Shown here: in pieces, positions 58,381 to 64,000 of the stretch
Position numbering within the stretch: the stretch's first letter is position 1
Layout of the letters: every line of letters starts with the position of its first letter
Source of the DNA: Rhineura floridana
Taxonomy: Eukaryota; Chordata; Lepidosauria; Squamata; Rhineuridae
Assembly: GCF_030035675.1 (NCBI RefSeq)
Contig: NC_084489.1
Location: forward strand, 35,796,001 to 35,860,000
Direction: 5' to 3'
DNA length: 64,000 nt
Translations under genes and position numbers: made by a program
The notes under the pieces: generated by a model
The model's database searches: none
What the model was told of the DNA's origin: nothing
What the model saw: only the letters and a program-made list of their open reading frames with translations

Positions 58381-59158
58381 TGTCAGGATCCCACCTCAGA
58401 CGCCACCTGCTAGGATCCCGCCTGTGGTCACCGCCTTGTCACGGTCCCACCTCAGGGTCCTGCTCTCAAAAGAGTTCTCTCACCGGCTCTAGCAAAGATC
58501 TCACAAGATCCCACTGCTAGGCAGCACCACCAGGCACTAAACAATAATGCCTGGAGACTGTGCCTTAGTCTCCTCCTGGTTTATTGCTACTTTGTGTCTG
58601 GATGCGCTTACAGGCCTCAACCCCCCTGTATCTTTGTGCCTCTAAAGATTACAGCCCTGGGTTGCTCTGGATACCTGATGATGATACACTATCTCTTCAC
58701 GGCTGCCACCACTGATACTGTTTCCCAGCCTTGGTATATGCCCTGGCCACCCTTCTGATCTGTGTAAACCCAGCCAAGGATCAAGCGTTTTGATAAACCA
58801 AGAAATATTTATTTATATACACAGGGAATAACAAGATTACTTAAAGGTTTAGTTAACAAGTGTGTGGTTTCATAAAATGTGTTACTCTTTATGTTTCTTA
58901 GGCATCAATAACCTGCCTCACTACCCACCTAATCCAAACCACCCTCCAGCCCTCAGAACCAACCAAACCCCCACTCCACTGTCATCCTCGTTTATACCTT
59001 CATTTATACCTTCAGGCACTCAAGCGCTCAGCCAATCATAATACAACACTCATCAACATTCCAACCCATGTACTCCCCCCCTCATCTATTTACCACATAT
59101 ACTCTAATAAACCCGCACTTACCATATTTACAGTATTATATATATATATACAGGGACA
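58381..59158 (-). mobile_element. Probable solo LTR of an LTR retroelement, family not identified
   Basis: On minus the 778-bp segment starts TGTCCCTG and ends CCTGACA, giving TG...CA ends. It has an internal TATAAATGAAGG-like promoter motif and later AATAAATATTTC and AATAAACC hexamers. Flanking bases CCACA and TCACA are a possible imperfect target duplication. No internal coding region is present. It is a fossil about 400 bp upstream of DPH3. Confidence 0.45.
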
Positions 59159-59289
59159 TCACAAAGAAGAAGCCCCTTATACTTAGATTTTCGTTGGTTG
59201 CTTTCTTGGCACGTAATAGAGGAGCAAAAGACTGAGGCAACGTCTGCATTTTACAGTTGCAGATCTCATCACTCCCGACCACCACAGAG

Positions 59290-59559
59290 AATCGCGCTTC
59301 AAACGAGGTTTTTCTTTACGCTTATAACTGTATTATGAGCTCCTAGTCCCCTCCGTCCCTCCCTCTCTGATTGGCTCCCAGTCATCGCGAGGGTGACATA
59401 TACTTTGTGCCCTTTGCTTTTCCACGAAAGCTGATTGGTGAGGAGTGCCTGTGTGGCGTCAAACCGGAACAAAGATGGTGGCGTGTAATTTATTTTTTTT
59501 TAAACTGACATTCGATGGCCTGGTGGCGTCTTTGAAGAGTCTGAGATCCGGACTGGGGT
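59290..59559 (+). promoter_or_regulatory. DPH3 promoter
   Basis: Two inverted CCAAT boxes (ATTGG) lie at 59370-59374 and 59434-59438, 64 bp apart. An ETS-like CCGGAA follows at 59464-59469, and a YY1-like AAAGATGGTGGC at 59471-59482. There is no TATA box near the start codon. This fits a housekeeping promoter of NF-Y/ETS/YY1 type; that assignment is from motif knowledge only. Confidence 0.6.
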
Positions 59560-59661
59560 ATGTCTGTTTTCCACGACGAAGCGGAGATCGAGGACTTCGA
59601 GTACGATGAGGAGACGGAAACCTACAGCTACCCGTGCGGGGATCGTTTCCTCATTGCGAGG
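59560..59661 (+). CDS. DPH3: DPH3 coding exon 1
   Basis: The start ATG at 59560 gives [18 protein letters not shown], the conserved DPH3 N-terminus. The donor is AGG/GTAAGT. The exon is 34 codons and ends in phase 0. Confidence 0.93.
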
Positions 59662-62600
59662 GTAAGTGGTTTGTGTGGGTGCCTTTCACACTTACGTAGG
59701 AATAAGTCACATTAAACTCGGCGAGAGTGACTTCTGAGTTTGCGCTCCATGTCTTACTCGGCCACAGTTACCCACCAGCGTCGCCGCATGGCTGTGGGAA
59801 GGCATTGCCGGCACATGCCACAGGGTGCTAGATCCTTATGTGCTTATACAGAAGAGCTGGTTCTGGCAATAAAGCTTGTTTCAGGAAATGAGAAAAGTAG
59901 TGTTGGCTGACGCTGCTTCTACAGGAGTCTTTTTAAAATTATTGTTTGATTCATTTTTGTCCTGCTTTTCCATTCCATGGAAGGCCCTAAAGTGGCTTGT
60001 TGCTATAACATTTTATATACAATTGCAATGAAACCTACAAAATCATTATAAATTAGAACTGCTAGTTAAAGCCAAACTGCCAAAACAAACACACACGCAG
60101 AACAGCAAAGACTAAAATATTAAACCTCAAAGGCTTGGAGAAATGGGAGGGGAGAGGGAATCCCTTTCTTTCTACAGAGAACTAACCTTGTGAGGGTCTT
60201 GAAAGAGACAGCATTGCTCAAATGGGTGGGGGCAGTCGTGGAAAAGACTCCTTACAGATGCTGACCTTGCTTCAGCAAAGGAAGTAAACCTTAAAAGGGA
60301 GGGCTGTTTAGGGCTTAGATCAGGGGTGGGGAACCTACAGCTCATGGGCCATATTAGGCCTGACACAGGTCCCAATTTAGCCCATAAAGCTGTTTTCCAC
60401 AACTACGCTTACCTTCCCCACACCTGATGTCATCTATGATGTTAGATGTAGACCAGGTAGAGACATGACTGTGAATGAATAATTTGGAACGTTTAAGTGT
60501 GCTCCCAATTATTTCTTGGCAAGGGAGGCTTGTGTCAGCAATGATCAACGGATTGGTGGTGACAGCAAGCACTGATAGGATTGGCTGGCTGTAGAATTCC
60601 TGATCTCTGTCCAAAGCAGGCTTGCAGTAGTCCTTTGCATCAAATTTGAATTTGAGCCATGCCTGCAAAGGAAACATCTTACTTGAGGTCACCTGACAAC
60701 ATTTTGATATTACGTGACTGACAGGTAGGCTGTTGAACCCTTTGCACCACCCCAGGTAAGATGATCTATTAGTGGTCCTATTTAAGGGCTGAAGGGTGGG
60801 GTATAAATATTTTTATAAATACAGTTTTAAGATGATCTGGGCACTTGAGGAGACTTACATGGGAGGAAATGTCCATGGTCCACGATTAGCACCAAACAAC
60901 AAACACACATCTGCATTTTGAACCTGTTAACGTTTTTGAACTGTATTTGAGGGCAGCCTTGCATGAAACATGTTATGATAGTCCAGTATGGGACTACTGC
61001 AGTGTGCTTTATGTGGGGCTATCATTAAACAGTTTGGACACTGTAGGTAGCGAAGAATGCAGCTGCCAGGTTGCTGAGTGGGACGGTATGGTGGGACTAC
61101 GTGTCACTGGTCCTAGAAGCATTGCAGGGGTTGTCAGTGAGCTCCCAGGCCCAATGCAAGGTGTTGGTACTAGCGTGCAAAGCTGGCTTGGGGAGCAAGT
61201 ATTTAATAGATTGCTTTCCCCCAATATTGACCATTTGGGCCCCTGAAGTTAGTGTGGAAGGCTGTGCTGGTACTGACATTGGTAAGTGTTATTGGGGAGC
61301 AGTGACCCATAGCAGGGCTTTCTTTGTGGCAGTGCCCTGATTGTGGACCTTCCTCCCTGGTGCAGTGCATTTGTCCCCATTCTTATCATTGTTCAGATTG
61401 AATCTGGAGATATTTTTGTTCACTCAGGCAGTTGGAACTGAAAGCCAATAGATTCTGGCAGCTTAGCACCTGTGTTTGGAAGCTTTGTGTTTAAATGTAT
61501 TTCAAGTTTTTTAAAATTTAAAATGCATAATGTCTTTAATTGTGTTGTTGTATGGCCGCCTTGGGCTCCTTTGGGAGGAAGGGAAGGATGCAAATCTAAT
61601 TAATAATAATAATATAGAAGTTTGCAGTGTGTGTAGTAGCAAGATTCTTTTCAGCAGAGGGCACAGTTGACAAACCAGGTGATTTTTTAAAAGCAGTCTG
61701 GATGACATCTACCTGGAGCAGTGCTGAATCCAAGAATACCCCTGAACTGCATACATGTTCTATAGGGAGAATGTTTGAATCCAGTGGTGACCTTCCTTGT
61801 AGGTTGTGTCCTCTCAGACTTACTCCTGCTTCAATCCTTCTTTTTTTGTTCTACAACCTTCTCTATTCTGTCTCTTGGATCTAAGCTTTGACAAGAGGGT
61901 TGAACTGATTATAACAAATGAGGAAGTGCCCTGTCCAGGAGATGATATGCTCTCCTTGTGTGTCATTGCAGGAGGATCTGGAGAATGGTGAAGATGTGGT
62001 CACTTGCCCAAGCTGTTCACTCATAGTAAAAGTCATTTACGATAAGGTAAGGAGTGGGCAGGGGCAGATGTGGTGCTTGCCTTGGTCTACGTTCACATAA
62101 ATGGATACACTTCTGAGGGTATTTTTTGGTGTGGATTATTTTTTCTTCTTGCTTACATAAAATATTAGGAGAATTATAGTAAAACTTGTACCATAGGATC
62201 TGCTAATGCTGTGATGCTCCAGTAAATGCACAGGTTATGTACTCCTTTCATGCTGTAGCTATCAGGATGTGTTCTCTATTCCCATTTGGTTTGTTCTAGA
62301 GTGTTAGCCACACTTCTGTCACGTTAATTTCAATGGGACTTAAGTGTAACCAGCTTAGCCTGGATATAATCCATTGCATGACATCCAGCTGTATTTACCT
62401 GCCAGCAGAACATGCTTAACATTCAAGTGATGGGAATTTCCTTCCTTTTCTCTGACCTCTTCCAGCCTCCCACATGCCCCCCTCCCCCCCCCGCAAACTG
62501 CTCTGGAGGGTTGGGGAAGCGGATGTTTTGAAGGGGAGGAGACTGCAACAGGAAGGAGGAGTCTCATTGCACGAGTGGAAGTTTACTTGTGTGACACTCA

Positions 62601-63589
62601 ATATTACCCATGGTTTCTAGTTCCCACATTCATGCTCCTAGTGAGATAATATTCTTGCAAAAAAACACGTTGTAAATAAGGGTCTAATATTCCACAGCAT
62701 TTCTCTTACTGATACAGAGTAACACAACTTCTGTTTTGAATTTGTGTACTTGCACATTACAGTTTTGGGGGATTTTCCCCTCCAAGAATAGGCTGCACTA
62801 AGTGAAATCAAATGGATCTCTCCAAAGTAATTTATGGTTGGCCATATTTCTGCTTTTGAAAATCTTTACATAGTGAAAGCCAGTACTCAAAGTTGCAATC
62901 CTGACCACATTCACCAGAGCACAAGTCTAAATGAACTTAGTAGAACAATCTTAACTACATTTAGAACTTCAAGTCTCTTGACAAAGTGGATATTGAATTA
63001 TTTGATTGAAGAGGCAAAACTATGGCAATATAAATTGAGTTAGAAGCCCAATTTGTGGGCTTTGTTGTCCTCTAAAATTTTCCTTTCACCATAATAGTAC
63101 CACTTTGGGATATACGAGTTCTTAGGTTTCAGTCAACTCCTATAGTTACCTAATTGTCATTGTAATCCCGCTGTGGTTCAGCCCTGAAGCTGTTGCCTCC
63201 AGTTGCATTCTCTCCTCAGCCTGTTAGCTTATTTTACCTGCTATTCACCTGGTAGTACTGAAATGTGGAGCTGTTGTGATTATGTGTTGTGACAACAGCC
63301 ACCATTTTACATGCATACATGGAAGTTAGTCCCATGGAGTTCAGTACAAATTAACTGCAGCCTATTATTGAGGTTATGTTTGTCTATTTACATTTAACTA
63401 TTAGTGCCAGTCTTACATTAATCATTCTGGGAGAGCACAAATTCAGCATGAAGCTTATTCTTCTGGTCGACGGTGTTGGTGACTGCTGGAAAAAATGTAT
63501 GACTCCTGTTTTTTATATTTTAGGAACAGTTTATGTGTGGCGAAGAAGTCTCAGCACCACCAACAAGCAAAGAACTGGTGAAATGCTGA
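59560..63589 (+). CDS. DPH3: DPH3, diphthamide biosynthesis / CSL zinc protein (join 59560-59661, 61972-62046, 63524-63589)
   Basis: DPH3 (yeast Kti11) is a small cytosolic zinc/iron protein. It donates electrons to the DPH1-DPH2 radical enzyme in the first step of diphthamide synthesis on elongation factor 2, and it also works with Elongator in tRNA wobble-uridine modification. The three exons join in phase to 80 residues: [34 protein letters not shown], then [25 protein letters not shown], then [21 protein letters not shown]. The family length is about 82. The CSL domain uses a CxC pair and a CxxC pair to bind metal. Here TCPSC is present, but the first pair reads YPCGD instead of YPCPCGD, so two residues including one ligand are missing. 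Introns are GTAAGT...GCAG and GTAAGG...TTAG. The gene runs divergently from OXNAD1. Confidence 0.93.
59662..61971. other. DPH3 intron 1 with decayed repeats
   Basis: An L2 3' fragment (minus) lies at about 59945-60180, and a hAT-like start (ATCAGGGGTGGGGAACCTAC) at about 60318. A decayed plus-strand L2 lies at about 60960-61610 ([18 protein letters not shown] resembles LYVGLPLKTV), and another L2 remnant (minus) at about 61640-61800. No further exon was seen. Confidence 0.55.
61972..62046 (+). CDS. DPH3: DPH3 coding exon 2
   Basis: Acceptor CATTGCAG and donor AAG/GTAAGG bound 25 codons: [29 protein letters not shown] is the second pair of metal ligands. Confidence 0.95.
62047..63523. other. 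DPH3 intron 2, nothing clear recognised
   Basis: No exon or well-supported transposon was seen. A C-rich tract lies at about 62477-62494. Confidence 0.4.
63524..63589 (+). CDS. DPH3: DPH3 coding exon 3 and stop
   Basis: Acceptor TATTTTAG is followed by [21 protein letters not shown] and TGA at 63587-63589. SKELVKC is the conserved C-terminus. The 3' UTR continues towards the window edge with no AATAAA seen. Confidence 0.94.
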   Translation, partial: EQFMCGEEVSAPPTSKELVKC

Positions 63590-64000
63590 CGATCATTTGA
63601 TGAACTTTCCTGTCCTTGAAACATGTGGTAGCAATGTTGAGGCAGAAGACACAAGCATTCCTGTCCTGAAGACTCTTTACATGTAGTAACTAGCTGCTTC
63701 TCATCAGCTGCTTCAGTAGTTTGAGAGAAAGAACAGAAGTGTCAAAAGCTTTTGTGTGTTTCTGTGCATAAGAAGTTCTTAATATATTTAAAGGCATGGA
63801 GTTATCTTTCGAGTGCAAGAAAATGGCAACAGTCCCCAATACGCAAAAGTGTCAGTAATGCTTGTTCCAAATCTAGCTAATACTTGCAAACTATCACTTG
63901 TTCTTGGACAGTGGATTCTTTCAGGTGATGCACAGAGTGAGCTGCTGGGTCCTATAATATGAGCAAGAAGAGTATGTTCCATGCTTTTTTAAAAAAGAGG

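Overview
The window looks like nuclear DNA from a squamate reptile (lizard or snake). It combines a full-length BovB (RTE) LINE, Sauria-type tRNA SINEs with BovB-like tails, many L2-clade and CR1 LINEs, and MITE-type DNA transposons. The genes have GT-AG introns. There are no bacterial operons, CRISPR arrays or phage modules.

Three host genes can be read exon by exon, in an order I recall from vertebrates. RFTN1 (raftlin) is on + with its last two coding exons at 3192-3273 and 10197-10661. OXNAD1 (mitochondrial NAD/FAD oxidoreductase-like) is on - with seven exons that carry recognisable protein sequence between 43983 and 28074, plus a probable first exon ending at 54379. DPH3 (diphthamide biosynthesis / CSL zinc protein) is on + with three exons between 59560 and 63589. 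RFTN1 and OXNAD1 converge. OXNAD1 and DPH3 diverge, but about 5 kb of L2 LINE and a probable solo LTR now lies between their first exons.

Layout: 1-1850, CR1 5' end (ORF1 and 5' leader) and a CR1 RT piece. 3192-10661, end of RFTN1, with a 4.5-kb L2 in its last intron that carries a nested CR1 and a short retroposon, then a hAT-type MITE. 10662-28073, intergenic: a large composite repeat containing a full-length BovB (itself split by an L2), then SINE, L2, BovB and Tigger-like pieces. 28074-54500, OXNAD1, whose introns hold two more copies of the composite repeat, CR1 and L2 copies, a probable LTR-retrotransposon remnant and several foldback MITEs. 54588-59158, L2 and LTR. 59290-63589, DPH3 promoter and gene.

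Points needing a second look in the host genes: DPH3 reads YPCGD where the family has YPCPCGD, so one zinc-binding cysteine is absent. OXNAD1 has one extra base in an A5 run that shifts the frame before its NAD-binding C-terminus. OXNAD1 also has IAGEVG where IAGGVG is expected, and no clear start codon. The best candidate for an undescribed element is the composite repeat present three times (12865-20450, 31542-32622, 45235-49180). It has a CACTA-type foldback at one end, a minisatellite in the middle, a second foldback MITE, and a perfect 11-bp hairpin at the other end.
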